From the NCBI GenBank assembly GCA_964465145.1, contig CAYXJR010000004.1, positions 1-64,000 of the forward strand: a stretch of DNA of 64,000 bases, in the 5' to 3' direction. Of the stretch, positions 34,704 to 44,101 are shown piece by piece. The notes below the pieces were generated by a model. It was given only the letters and a program-made list of their open reading frames with translations, was not told the origin of the DNA and ran no database searches. The position numbers and the translations under genes were made by a program. This DNA is from JAUVKA01 sp964465145. GTDB lineage: Bacteria > Bacteroidota > Bacteroidia > Bacteroidales > UBA12481. The number at the start of each line of letters is the position of its first letter. The stretch's first letter is position 1.

Positions 34704-37007
34704 CTATTCGATTATGATTTCGTCGACGAAAAGCCAGGCCGGTTCTCCGGCTCCACTATGCCATTCGGGACAAGTAACTATGTTTTTCGCAATTATTCTA
34801 ACATACCTGGCTTTTTTCCCAGGTGTACTTATGATAAAATCCTGGATTTTTCTGTCCGGGTCCTGATGTGACACCTTATTCTTTACTTCACCCAGGGAAT
34901 CAAACTTAATGCCGTCAACAGAAACAGAAGCAGCAACTATCTCTGGAAAAAATATCCAGCTACCAACCGATTGAAGGCATCCCAGGGATACTTTGGTGAT
35001 ATCTTTTTCCTGTCCCAGGTCAATAATAACCTCAAGATCATTCCCATCGAATCCCTGCCAGCGACCGTCACCGGAATTCACAGAACCCCGAAGGCTATTC
35101 GTTAGAGCTCCTGATCCGCCAGCTGTATACTTTTGGCTATATTCTGTGCAATATTTTGTTTGAGCTCCCGTAGCCTCATGGATCCAGACTTTCTCTGACG
35201 ACACTACAGAATAGGGCTTGTCTGCATACAATGTAACGGCCTTTACTACAGTTGTTTGATTAACGATAAAAGGCTCCTTGTAAAGAGTTGACCTTACCGT
35301 TGGTTCAGTTCCATCAATTGAATATCTGATCTCGCCAAAATTTATAGGATTAGAAAGCTGAATCATGAATTCTCTTTTTTCAAGATCAAATTCTGTTTCA
35401 AGTTCAACATTTGAGAAACTTTTAGAGTAATTAATGTTTTTCTTTTCAAGTCTGGACAAATGGCTCCTTAGTCTTTCAGCAAAATCATCAAAGTCCTTGT
35501 TCTCCTGGGGTGTCCAAGCTACTTCAGCCAGTGCGGAAAGTCTGGGGAAAGTCATATAATCAGCATGCTCAGTAGTGGATACATATTCAGTCCATAAGTT
35601 GGCCTGAACACCCTGAATATTGAGAGCTTCCAGCTCTGTCAGTTCATCCGGAACCGGATTTAAAGCATATACCTTTTCAAGCGGCAGGAACCCACCTATT
35701 GCCAGGGGTTCTAATTCCGGTTTTCCCTGGTAATAATCGAAATAGCAATGTGATGTTGGTGTCATAACAACAGGGTGTCCAGATTTGGCTGCTGTAATTC
35801 CTCCCTCCATTCCACGCCAGGACATAACAGCTGCATTGGGTGCAAGTCCACCCTCCAGGATCTCATCCCAACCAATCAATTGGCGTCCTTTGCTATTCAG
35901 GAATTTTTCGATCCTGGTTATGAAATAGCTTTGCAATTCATGCTCATCTGCCAGGCCTTCATCTGAAATCCTTTTTTGACAATCTGAACATACTTTCCAC
36001 TCCTTCTTATTTGCCTCATCACCACCAATATGAATATATTCTGAAGGAAATAAATCTATAATCTCTGTTAACACATCCTGAATAAAATCAAAGGTTTTAT
36101 CTTTCCCTGCACAGAAAATATCTGTGATAGGCCAGACTCCTCCTGGTAGGACAGTAAAAGGCCCATTGGTGCAGGAATACTCCGGGTAAGCAGCAAGAAC
36201 GGCAGTAGCATGGCCGGGCATTTCTATCTCCGGAACAACTGTCACGTACCGGCTTTGAGCATAAGCAACAATTTCCCGGATATCTTCTTGTGTATAGAAG
36301 CCCCCATAAGTAGCCTCTTCACCTGGTTTTTGATTCTCGCGTGCGTTCCAGTTCAGATTCTCGCGGTCGACACGCCAGGCCCCTATTTCTGTGAGCTTAG
36401 GATATTTTTTAATCTCAATACGCCATCCCTGATCATCGGTAAGATGCAGGTGAAGAGTATTCATTTTATGCATTGCCAGATAATCAATTACCTTAAGAAT
36501 ATATTCCTTTGAAAAGAAATGACGTGAAACATCCAACATATAACCACGCCATGCAAAACGAGGCACATCTGAAATAGAAACACCCGGAACCCTGCCGTCC
36601 GGACCAATCAGTTGGAGGAGGGTTTGTAAGCCATAAAACAAACCGGCTTTCCCTGGGGATTCAATCTTAATGCCGGCTCTATCAGCCCTTAAAAGATATC
36701 CTTCATTGGCCAGTGAGTCAGGTAGTTCTTTGTTTAGAACCAATTGAATGGATGAATTGAAATCGCCGGGGATTAGCTTAATTTGCTCCGATGATTCTAT
36801 TTCCTTTATCAGGTATTCTTGTAGTCCGGCAAGTTCCTGTCTGGATATACCAATATCCATTCCATCGTTAATAATAAAACTGCTTTGCAGCTCCTGGTAA
36901 TAAGCCGGTTTTGGAATTACTGTCATGGCTTGCTCCTCCTTAAGGGTACATTGAGCAAGTATTACAAGCCCAACAGCTAGAATGGCAAAAAATATTAATC
37001 TCTTCAT
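34704..37007 (-). CDS. GH20 beta-N-acetylhexosaminidase lipoprotein with C-terminal accessory domains
   Basis: A 767-residue lipoprotein (lipobox LAQC, Cys20). Order: GH20b N-terminal domain (about 28-140), GH20 barrel (about 150-500) with catalytic Asp330-Glu331 in HIGGDEA, a chitobiase-type C-terminal domain (about 525-605; IRYSIDGTEPTVRSTLYKEP) and a discoidin/F5-8-type carbohydrate-binding domain (about 615-767). It removes terminal beta-GlcNAc or GalNAc. The start codon is one base after the stop of the DUF1080 gene, so the two are coupled. Confidence 0.9.
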   Translation of the reverse strand: MKRLIFFAILAVGLVILAQCTLKEEQAMTVIPKPAYYQELQSSFIINDGMDIGISRQELAGLQEYLIKEIESSEQIKLIPGDFNSSIQLVLNKELPDSLANEGYLLRADRAGIKIESPGKAGLFYGLQTLLQLIGPDGRVPGVSISDVPRFAWRGYMLDVSRHFFSKEYILKVIDYLAMHKMNTLHLHLTDDQGWRIEIKKYPKLTEIGAWRVDRENLNWNARENQKPGEEATYGGFYTQEDIREIVAYAQSRYVTVVPEIEMPGHATAVLAAYPEYSCTNGPFTVLPGGVWPITDIFCAGKDKTFDFIQDVLTEIIDLFPSEYIHIGGDEANKKEWKVCSDCQKRISDEGLADEHELQSYFITRIEKFLNSKGRQLIGWDEILEGGLAPNAAVMSWRGMEGGITAAKSGHPVVMTPTSHCYFDYYQGKPELEPLAIGGFLPLEKVYALNPVPDELTELEALNIQGVQANLWTEYVSTTEHADYMTFPRLSALAEVAWTPQENKDFDDFAERLRSHLSRLEKKNINYSKSFSNVELETEFDLEKREFMIQLSNPINFGEIRYSIDGTEPTVRSTLYKEPFIVNQTTVVKAVTLYADKPYSVVSSEKVWIHEATGAQTKYCTEYSQKYTAGGSGALTNSLRGSVNSGDGRWQGFDGNDLEVIIDLGQEKDITKVSLGCLQSVGSWIFFPEIVAASVSVDGIKFDSLGEVKNKVSHQDPDRKIQDFIISTPGKKARYVRIIAKNIVTCPEWHSGAGEPAWLFVDEIIIE

Positions 37008-37008
37008 A

Positions 37009-38370
37009 TTATAATTCCCTAATTTTAATATTCTTAAAGCTTACACTATTTCCATGGTCTTGTAGAAGAATATGGCCTTCCTTACCTTCACCGAAACCCT
37101 CATAGCCGGCATATTTACTTTTTTGTACCAGGGCTCTGAATATTTGTGTTCCCCGATCGTATTCTACAACTTTTGATCCGTTAAGCCAATGTTCAACATA
37201 TACACCATTAACTAATATTCTGGCAGTGTTCCATTGACCAGGAGGGTTTGCTTTATTGCTTTTATCAGAAGGGATCAAATCGTATAGGGAAGCTAAAGTT
37301 CTGTTTCCACCTACTCCATTTTTTGCATCTGGATGTTCCGCATCATCGAGCAGTTGGTACTCAAGGCCAATTGCAGAACCAACACCCTTGTTTAGTCCAT
37401 CAACGACGAAGTATTTAATCCCGCTATTGGCTCCTTTTGTGAGCTGGAAATCCAGGCTGAGTTCAAAATTGGAATATTTCTTAATAGTCACAATATCTCC
37501 GCCGTTGGTGCTTTCGCCTCCTCCTGATTCTAACACTTTAAGAATCCCGTCCTTCATTTCCCAGCCAGCCGATGGAAAATTTTCCTTGCCGGCGCCTCTC
37601 CAACCATTGCTGGTTGTACCATCCCAAAGTAAATTCCAGCCATCGGCTTGTTCCCTTTTAGTGAGGGTATTAGGGATAGTGGATATTTGTTTGAGTTCCG
37701 GGTTTTCTGGCCATTTGTACTTGACAAGGTTTTTTGTAACAATCCTGATATTTTTCCAGATTACCTGTATACCTTCCTTTTCCTTATCATTTCCAATCCC
37801 ATGAACCTGCATAGCTATGAAACCACTATGATTCATATCATCAATCAGGTTGGATGCCTGCACTCCGTTTATCCATGTTTTGAGTTCATTGCCAATGGCT
37901 TCCACATGGTAATTGTTCCAGTCATTGACCTTGAATGCGGCTCCTGCCTTGGGATTATCTTCCAGAGTGTATAACCATCCCCTGCGTCCCTCATCATATA
38001 TTCCTGCACTCCAGGCCCGGTCTGAGGGATCAATCTCCACCTGGTATCCATGAACCCTACCATTATTGTAATCTTTCAGGCTATGGCTTCTGATCTGCAC
38101 CCCTGAATTTAGCTTGGGATCAACTTTAACATCAAATTCCAGAATAAAATCTGAATAATCCTGATTAGTAGCCAGAAAACTATTTGGGGTATTGAGTATA
38201 GTGGTTCCTACCAACATCCCATCCTTAACTTCGTATTTGGCTTTTCCGTTTAATTGTTTCCATCCTTTCAGATTTTTACCGTTGAAAAGATCGATATAAT
38301 CATTCTGGGCCATAGAAGTTGATGTTAACAGTAAGATACTGAGTAGAATAGATAAGTGTTTGAATTTCAT
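37009..38370 (-). CDS. Double DUF1080 (3-keto-disaccharide hydrolase-like) secreted protein
   Basis: A 453-residue protein with a signal peptide (about 1-21, ending SMAQ) and two copies of the concanavalin-like DUF1080 domain (about 24-212 and 238-453). The first starts with DYIDLFNGKNLKGWKQLNG, the second with WNLLWDGTTSNGWRGAG. DUF1080 proteins include 3-keto-glycoside hydrolases and carbohydrate-binding proteins; which applies here is open. It sits directly before the GH20 and GH29 genes in one operon. Confidence 0.8.
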   Translation of the reverse strand: MKFKHLSILLSILLLTSTSMAQNDYIDLFNGKNLKGWKQLNGKAKYEVKDGMLVGTTILNTPNSFLATNQDYSDFILEFDVKVDPKLNSGVQIRSHSLKDYNNGRVHGYQVEIDPSDRAWSAGIYDEGRRGWLYTLEDNPKAGAAFKVNDWNNYHVEAIGNELKTWINGVQASNLIDDMNHSGFIAMQVHGIGNDKEKEGIQVIWKNIRIVTKNLVKYKWPENPELKQISTIPNTLTKREQADGWNLLWDGTTSNGWRGAGKENFPSAGWEMKDGILKVLESGGGESTNGGDIVTIKKYSNFELSLDFQLTKGANSGIKYFVVDGLNKGVGSAIGLEYQLLDDAEHPDAKNGVGGNRTLASLYDLIPSDKSNKANPPGQWNTARILVNGVYVEHWLNGSKVVEYDRGTQIFRALVQKSKYAGYEGFGEGKEGHILLQDHGNSVSFKNIKIREL

Positions 38371-38446
38371 TTCATTGATATTAATGGATAAATAATTGGA
38401 TAAAATTAATATACCTCATTTTGAAAAGTATAGTTGCAATAGCTTA

Positions 38447-39991
38447 TCAACGGCTCCTGCCGCTGGATTTGTACTGTTCCAGTAGATTTTTCATTTTTGA
38501 TACCTGATCAGGATTCTCCAAATATAGATTGGTTGTTTCTTTTGGATCTAATTCCATATCATAAAGCTGACCCGCCGGCTCATTATTGTTTCCGGCATAA
38601 CTCCATCCACCTGACCCTCTTCCGTCGATAAATTTCCATTTTCCTTGTCTCAAGGCAAACATACCTGATATAGAATGGTGTATAGTTCCTTCCCTTATTG
38701 GTTCAACGTTCTCCCCAAGAATAGCTGGCAGCATGCTGTAGCTATCCTCGGCGGCATTGTCAGGAATAATCTGACCGGTAATATCAGCAAGTGTGGCAAA
38801 AAGGTCAGTCAGGCTGGTAATTTCATTATTTGTGCTGCCGGCCTTAACCCGGGCAGACCATCTGACCAGAAAGGGTACATGATGTCCTCCTTCCCAGGCA
38901 TCGGATTTCATACCGGAAAAACCAGCATTAGCCCTGTGCGAAAAAAGTTTTTTATCACTTGGTGTCCAATGTGAACCGTTGTCACTGGTGAGGATGACCA
39001 GGGTATTTTCTGAAAATCCATTCTTATCCAATGATTTTAATACCTGGCCTACAGTCCAGTCGACCTGTGCAACAAAATCTCCATAAATCCCAGCCTCAGA
39101 ACTTCCTTGAAATTCTTCAAGAGGCAGCCATGGGGTATGGGGAGCGGTAAGAGGAAAGAAAAGGAAAAAAGGTTGACCTGATCCGGATCTACTTTTAATA
39201 TATTTGGTTGCTTCTGCTGTTATTCGCGGGAGCACTCCTTCCACGGTAAACCCTTCCTGAATATCCCCGGGTCTCCAAAACACACCCCTGGGATTATTTA
39301 AACCCGGAGTCGTATCGGTGATGGGTGCAATTAGTTTTTTATTACTGATATAGCAATACGGTGTCATATCCAATGATGCCGGAATAATGAAAGAGAAATC
39401 AAAACCATGGTCAGTTGGACCTTCACTCACATTTGCCGTATAATCCAGATTTTCCGTATTTGGCCGGTTCCAGATTGATCCGGTAATTAAAGGCTTGCTA
39501 GTGTCAATGCGGGTCCAATCCAGTCCAAGGTGCCATTTACCGATACATGCTGTGTGATATCCTGCAGAAATAAGTAATTCAGCTACGGTGAATCGTTCTG
39601 TTTCGATAAGGGAAGGGGAATGACCAACTAAAACGCCTGATTTCAGGCTAGTTCTGAAACAATAACGTCCCGTCAGAACACCATAACGAGTTGGAGTGCA
39701 AACTGCTGAAGGGCTATGAGCATCAGTGAATATCATACCTTCCTCGGCAATACGATCCATATTAGGGGTATTTACCCCGCTTTCAGGATTAAGACATTTC
39801 AGGTCGCCATAGCCCATATCATCGGCCATAATAAACACGACATTTGGCAGATTCTGACTCTCAGGTTCCTTGCAGGATTGAAGTGAGAACAGTGTAATAA
39901 ACAAAGTGAATATCAATAGCTTATGAGATACTTTGATGGTCAAAAGAGTCCGGATACTTATAATTATTGCAGTTCGAATAGTACTATTCAT
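38447..39991 (-). CDS. Type S1 formylglycine sulfatase, lipoprotein
   Basis: A 514-residue sulfatase. The modification motif C-x-P-x-R is present as CTPTR (Cys98) within SAVCTPTRYGVLTGR; metal ligands are in FIMADDMGYGD and LTSDNGSH. The N-terminus ends in a lipobox (LFSLQSC, Cys40) but is unusually long, so the true start may be an internal TTG. It desulfates a carbohydrate in the periplasm after oxidation of Cys98 by an anaerobic maturase that is not in this window. It lies 76 bases before the DUF1080-GH20-GH29 genes, which suggests a sulfated, fucosylated glycan. Confidence 0.88.
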   Translation of the reverse strand: MNSTIRTAIIISIRTLLTIKVSHKLLIFTLFITLFSLQSCKEPESQNLPNVVFIMADDMGYGDLKCLNPESGVNTPNMDRIAEEGMIFTDAHSPSAVCTPTRYGVLTGRYCFRTSLKSGVLVGHSPSLIETERFTVAELLISAGYHTACIGKWHLGLDWTRIDTSKPLITGSIWNRPNTENLDYTANVSEGPTDHGFDFSFIIPASLDMTPYCYISNKKLIAPITDTTPGLNNPRGVFWRPGDIQEGFTVEGVLPRITAEATKYIKSRSGSGQPFFLFFPLTAPHTPWLPLEEFQGSSEAGIYGDFVAQVDWTVGQVLKSLDKNGFSENTLVILTSDNGSHWTPSDKKLFSHRANAGFSGMKSDAWEGGHHVPFLVRWSARVKAGSTNNEITSLTDLFATLADITGQIIPDNAAEDSYSMLPAILGENVEPIREGTIHHSISGMFALRQGKWKFIDGRGSGGWSYAGNNNEPAGQLYDMELDPKETTNLYLENPDQVSKMKNLLEQYKSSGRSR

Positions 39992-40070
39992 GATGCTGAT
40001 TCTGGTTTAATTGCAAAGTAATCAAAATATGTCCTTAATTTCGCATATTTCCTTCAGGTTTGAACCCATT

Positions 40071-40078
40071 TATGTTTG
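40071..40078 (+). promoter_or_regulatory. Bacteroidota -7 box for the Fe-alcohol dehydrogenase gene
   Basis: TATGTTTG at 40071-40078 matches TAnnTTTG exactly, in the divergent region between the sulfatase and dehydrogenase genes. No clear TTG lies at the usual -33 distance. Transcription from here would start near 40085, which supports the ATG at 40132 over an in-frame start at 40060. Confidence 0.4.
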
Positions 40079-40131
40079 AATTGTCTATTGAGTACATATA
40101 TTTATGCACAGGAACAAAACAGATTATACAG

Positions 40132-41292
40132 ATGAAGAATTTTGAGTATTACAACCCGGTTAGAATACTATTCGGTAAAAATCAGATTGCTAAGATGCGG
40201 CCATTCCTTCCTAAGGAAGGGGTAATATTGATGATATACGGTGCAGGCAGTATAAAGAGCAATGGAGTTTATGATCAGGTAAAGAGAGCTCTTGAAGGGA
40301 TGGAAGTAATTGAGTTTGGTGGTATAGAGCCTAATCCCAAATATGAAGCATTATTGCCAGCAATTGAGATTGTGAAAAAGGAGAGGGTGAGTTTTATTTT
40401 GTCTGTCGGTGGAGGTTCAGTTATCGATGCTTCAAAATTTATAGCTGCTGGCAGTCGGTATGCAGGAAACGATCCCTGGGACATTCTGAGTGGAGAGGGA
40501 GAAGTATTGTCGGCCATTCCCTTGGGTGTAGTATTGACATTACCTGCAACAGGAAGTGAAATGAATGGCAATGCTGTGATATCGCGGCATTCATCAAAAG
40601 AAAAGTTTGCATTTTCCTCGCCAATGGTATTACCGGTATTCTCGGTATTGGATCCACAGGTGACTTACTCCCTGCCAATGAATCAGGTGATCAACGGGGT
40701 TGTAGATGCCTTTGTACATGTGATTGAACAATATCTTACCTATCCGGTTTATGCTCCGGTTCAGGATCGATATGCCGAAAGCCTTCTTCAAATATTAAAG
40801 GTAGAAGGGCCAAAAGCAATCAATTTTGATTTACCTGATTATGATAACAGGGCTACAATAATGTGGGCAGCAACAAATGCTTTGAATCATTTCCTTTCCA
40901 TGGGGGTGATAACTGACTGGGCTACACATACCTTGGGCCATGAATTGACGGCCTTGCATGGTTTGGATCATGCCGTTACCCTGGCTATTATTTTACCCGG
41001 GGTTTTGAATTCAGTAAAGGAGAACCGTAAGGAAAAATTACTCCAGTACGCTGAAAGAATATGGGGGCTCAGTGGTTTCGACCATATTGCTGTTATAGAT
41101 GAAGCCATCCGGCGAACCGAGAATTTTTTCGAATGTCTCGGAACCAAAACTCACCTATCTGACTATGGAATTGGTATGGAAACCATTGACCTGATAGAAA
41201 GACGGTTAATTGATCGCGGTGTGAATCTTATCGGAAACAGCAAGGATATTACCATAGATAATGTAAGAGGGATATTGGAGTCGAGGCTCTAA
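40132..41292 (+). CDS. Iron-containing alcohol dehydrogenase (butanol dehydrogenase-like)
   Basis: A 386-residue Fe-type alcohol dehydrogenase. The ATG at 40132 gives the normal opening NFEYYNPVRILFGKNQIAKM. SVGGGSVIDASKFIA binds the nucleotide; VVDAFVHVIEQYLTYP and HTLGHELTALHGLDHAVTLA carry the metal-binding histidines. It belongs to the BDH/YqhD-like group, different from the dehydrogenase at 19278. It probably reduces aldehydes with NAD(P)H during sugar fermentation. Confidence 0.88.
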   Translation: MKNFEYYNPVRILFGKNQIAKMRPFLPKEGVILMIYGAGSIKSNGVYDQVKRALEGMEVIEFGGIEPNPKYEALLPAIEIVKKERVSFILSVGGGSVIDASKFIAAGSRYAGNDPWDILSGEGEVLSAIPLGVVLTLPATGSEMNGNAVISRHSSKEKFAFSSPMVLPVFSVLDPQVTYSLPMNQVINGVVDAFVHVIEQYLTYPVYAPVQDRYAESLLQILKVEGPKAINFDLPDYDNRATIMWAATNALNHFLSMGVITDWATHTLGHELTALHGLDHAVTLAIILPGVLNSVKENRKEKLLQYAERIWGLSGFDHIAVIDEAIRRTENFFECLGTKTHLSDYGIGMETIDLIERRLIDRGVNLIGNSKDITIDNVRGILESRL

Positions 41293-41296
41293 TTTT

Positions 41297-41482
41297 ACAA
41301 AAAAACATCTGCCAGTAGAATTAGTCTATTATGAAAAATATCAGAGAATTGATGACGCTTTTAACCGAGAAAAACAAATTCAGGGATGGAGCAGGAAAAA
41401 GAAAGAAGCATTTATAAGGGGTGAAATGACAGACCTTCCTAAATTGTCAAAGAACTATACGCAGTTTCGGATGCTTAAATAA
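41297..41482 (+). pseudogene. GIY-YIG endonuclease C-terminal fragment
   Basis: The intergenic region after the dehydrogenase holds an open frame, without a proper start, that reads ELVYYEKYQRIDDAFNREKQ, then IQGWSRKKKEAFIRGE, ending LPKLSKNY...FRMLK-TAA at 41480. This is the second half of small GIY-YIG family proteins (the REKQIKGWSRKKKEALI-type motif). The first half with the GIY-YIG motif and catalytic Arg is missing, so this is a decayed gene. Confidence 0.75.
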
Positions 41483-41494
41483 TGAAAATGCCCC

Positions 41495-41528
41495 TTCGGC
41501 AAGCTCAGGGACCGGTCTAACTGGTCAA
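41495..41528. repeat. REP-like palindromic element
   Basis: CCCTTCGGCAAGCTCAGGGA, an imperfect palindrome, followed by GACCGGT and ACTGGTC, lies between the GIY-YIG fragment and the heptamer array. Very similar CCTTCGRCAAGCTCAGG elements occur as dispersed intergenic repeats in many environmental bacterial genomes. Confidence 0.45.
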
Positions 41529-41529
41529 T

Positions 41530-41578
41530 TCCCTAGTCCCTGTTCCCCGTTCCCCGTTCCCCGCATCCCGCATCACGA
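41530..41578. repeat. Heptamer array, unit TCCCCGT
   Basis: Seven in-register units (TCCCTAG, TCCCTGT, TCCCCGT twice, TCCCCGC, ATCCCGC, ATCACGA) end inside the stop codon region of the second symporter gene, whose TGA is at 41573-41575 on the minus strand. Confidence 0.7.
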
Positions 41579-43198
41579 AAAGATACTGTACAGAATAATC
41601 ATAATCACCACCAGGATGCCCGACAGGATGCGAGGATCTGATATTCCGGTGATTTTGCCTTTTGTGAGGAAGCTCAGGGGATTATCCAGTGTAAGTTGAT
41701 CAAGCTGATCCGGTCTGGGTTTTGGTGTCACAGAACTAACAGCGAAATACAAAACACTAAGAATGACAAACAGCCACCAGCCTTGCATCATGTATGGAAT
41801 CCCCCAGTTTTCGGTGATGATTTTGACATCACCAAATGCAGGAAAATCGATCATAAATGCTATAGCACCCAAGATAAAACCAGTTACTATTGTGACGAAT
41901 GAGGCTTCTTTGGTTCCTCTTTTTGAAAATACCCCCCATAGAAAGACCACGGCAATTGGTGGGGCCAGAACGGCTAAAATTGTATTAATTGCATCGAAAA
42001 TACTACGGAATTGCTCAATCATTGGCGACCAGGCAATGGCAAAAATCATCACAACTACTGCTGTCCAGCGGCCAATCGTTACTTGCTGTTTGTCAGATGT
42101 TTTTGGGCGAATTCTTTTAACAATATCTACTGAAACCAAAGTTGCCGAAGAATTTAGAGCTGCAGCAATCGTACTCATAAGGGCTGCAAGAAGAGCGGCT
42201 GATAACAAGCCTTTGAGACCTGTTGGAAGTAGTTCGGTAATCAATACTGGTAAAGCATTGTTAGCATTGTCTCCAATGATGTCCCCAAACAATGCATATG
42301 CCAGAATACCGGGGATAACCATAATAAAAACCGGTAATATTTTGATAAAACCGGCGAAAATTGGGCCAATCTGTGCATCTCTTTCAGATCTGGCTCCCAG
42401 CACTCTCTGAACAATTGTCTGATCAGCACACCAATACCAAATCCCAATCACCGGGTATCCAAGAAGTATTGAATACCAGGGAAGGTTTGAGCTGCTTTCG
42501 GCGCTTCTGAGGAGGATCATCTGGTCGGGGCGAAGGACTTCTTTTAATTCTGCCAGGGTATGAATCCCTTTATCGGGCAGTGCAAATATTGCGATTAAGG
42601 CCATTATACCAGCCCCGAGGATCAGGATCACAGTTTGTATTGTTTCGGTGATTACCACAGATTTAAGACCACCTAAAACGGTATAAATCGAGGTAATTAC
42701 TGAAATAATTATAATACTGAACCACTTGTCGATCCCAAAGAATGTCTCAAATACAACGGCTCCAGCATATAAGCTAATACCTATATGCATAAAAAGGGCC
42801 CCAATAATAGCTAGGAAAGCCAGGAGAGAGCGGGATGCTCCACCATACCTTTTTTCCAGAAATTCGGGGAGGGTGGATATTTTATTCCTGAAATAGAATG
42901 GGGCAAAGACAAGGCCCAGAAGGATAAGCAGAAAAGTGGCCATCCATTCAAAATTTCCCTGAACCATACCGTCACGGTACCCAGCAGCGGCAAGTCCAAC
43001 CAGGTGGATCGTAGATATATTTGAAGCAAAAAGAGCTGCGCCAATAAAAGCCCAATTCAATGAGCGTCCGGCCAGGAAATATGAGCTGGTGGTCATTTTT
43101 TGCTTTCTAACCACCCATACTCCCACAATCAGGATACCTAGCATGTAAATAATTATTATCGCAAGGTCCAGTATCGGGATTTTTATTCCTCCATTCAT
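41573..43198 (-). CDS. Sodium:solute symporter (SSS family), second paralogue
   Basis: A 541-residue membrane protein closely similar along its whole length to the symporter at 22479-24113 (shared stretches include ASNISTIHLVGLAA, YTVLGGLK, WYWCADQTIVQRVLGA and LNSSATL). About 14 transmembrane helices. It takes up a sugar or polyol with sodium. It stands alone here, 30 bases after the dmsC-like gene, and ends in a heptamer array. The two copies may serve different sugars released by the glycan locus. Confidence 0.9.
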   Translation of the reverse strand: MNGGIKIPILDLAIIIIYMLGILIVGVWVVRKQKMTTSSYFLAGRSLNWAFIGAALFASNISTIHLVGLAAAGYRDGMVQGNFEWMATFLLILLGLVFAPFYFRNKISTLPEFLEKRYGGASRSLLAFLAIIGALFMHIGISLYAGAVVFETFFGIDKWFSIIIISVITSIYTVLGGLKSVVITETIQTVILILGAGIMALIAIFALPDKGIHTLAELKEVLRPDQMILLRSAESSSNLPWYSILLGYPVIGIWYWCADQTIVQRVLGARSERDAQIGPIFAGFIKILPVFIMVIPGILAYALFGDIIGDNANNALPVLITELLPTGLKGLLSAALLAALMSTIAAALNSSATLVSVDIVKRIRPKTSDKQQVTIGRWTAVVVMIFAIAWSPMIEQFRSIFDAINTILAVLAPPIAVVFLWGVFSKRGTKEASFVTIVTGFILGAIAFMIDFPAFGDVKIITENWGIPYMMQGWWLFVILSVLYFAVSSVTPKPRPDQLDQLTLDNPLSFLTKGKITGISDPRILSGILVVIMIILYSIFS

Positions 43199-43231
43199 AA
43201 ATCAAGTGTTTTAATTATTGAGTATGCATTG

Positions 43232-44101
43232 TTACATGCTCCCAAATGGGACTTCAATAGCATAAAAAAGTATCCTTCCCATAATTTCATTCAAGAAAAT
43301 AAAACAGGTGGCTCCGATAACAGGCCAAAAAAGTTTTTTGAATTCCGCTGTGTTGGATCGGATGCCAATAATTGCCAAAGATATTGATCCTATAGACAGG
43401 ATTTGAAAGCCAAGGCGAAGATAGAAAAACAGGGTAAAATCTTTCAGTAATAATTTCAGGCTCAGCTGACTGGCCGTGCTGTTTTGATCGAGGTAACTTA
43501 AGAAAATTGGGATAAAAATAATTTCCAAAAGTAAAACTATACCCAGAATCCATGCAAGGCTTTGCTGTCCCGACAAACTGCCAATCTGAATTTGCATAAT
43601 CAACATAAGCCCTCCCCCTAAGGCCAGAGTTGTAGCTACAAAATTCAAAAAAGTGAAAATTGGCTGCCAGACTGGAATTGGGAGGGAGGAATAAATTCTT
43701 GACATGGTGAATATCAATACAATTCCGGAAACTGTGGCCAGGTTAAGCAGGACCAATCCAAGCCGCTTCCATTCAGATTTAATAAACAGAAAAAGGGTGA
43801 ATAGTCCTGATAACAATAAATAAGTTATGATCATGAGAATTTCCCTGCTCAACCAGGAGGAAGATAGATTATCAAGAGTGTTTAAAGCTTTAAGGGGACG
43901 GCCCATGTGAAACACAGAGAACATTACTGAAATGACGGCAAATGTGAAAACCAAAACTGGTATTGTTTTAAATTGGGAAGGCAGGTGGGTTTTATTCCTG
44001 TATGTAGGCAGGTATACAATTAAATTATACAAAATCAGGGCTCCCACGGAAAGCTGGCTAAGGAGTGTGAAACCAATTATAGGGATATCCTGTCTAATCA
44101 T
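43232..44101 (-). CDS. dmsC: DMSO reductase anchor subunit (DmsC family)
   Basis: A 289-residue membrane protein with eight hydrophobic helices, close in length to E. coli DmsC (287). It anchors the catalytic pair in the inner membrane and oxidises menaquinol. Its start overlaps the end of the iron-sulfur subunit gene by 8 bases, which fixes the start and shows coupling. Conserved features include FSVFHMGRPLKALNTLDN near residue 60-78 and SWLSREI, as in DmsC/NrfD-like anchors. Confidence 0.8.
   Translation of the reverse strand: MIRQDIPIIGFTLLSQLSVGALILYNLIVYLPTYRNKTHLPSQFKTIPVLVFTFAVISVMFSVFHMGRPLKALNTLDNLSSSWLSREILMIITYLLLSGLFTLFLFIKSEWKRLGLVLLNLATVSGIVLIFTMSRIYSSLPIPVWQPIFTFLNFVATTLALGGGLMLIMQIQIGSLSGQQSLAWILGIVLLLEIIFIPIFLSYLDQNSTASQLSLKLLLKDFTLFFYLRLGFQILSIGSISLAIIGIRSNTAEFKKLFWPVIGATCFIFLNEIMGRILFYAIEVPFGSM

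Noticed and set aside
37256..37804. 182-codon plus-strand frame
   Set aside because: It is the antisense shadow of the double DUF1080 gene.
41763..42410. 215-codon plus-strand frame
   Set aside because: It lies wholly antisense to the second symporter gene and its translation shows no domain; the matching frame occurs antisense to the first symporter.
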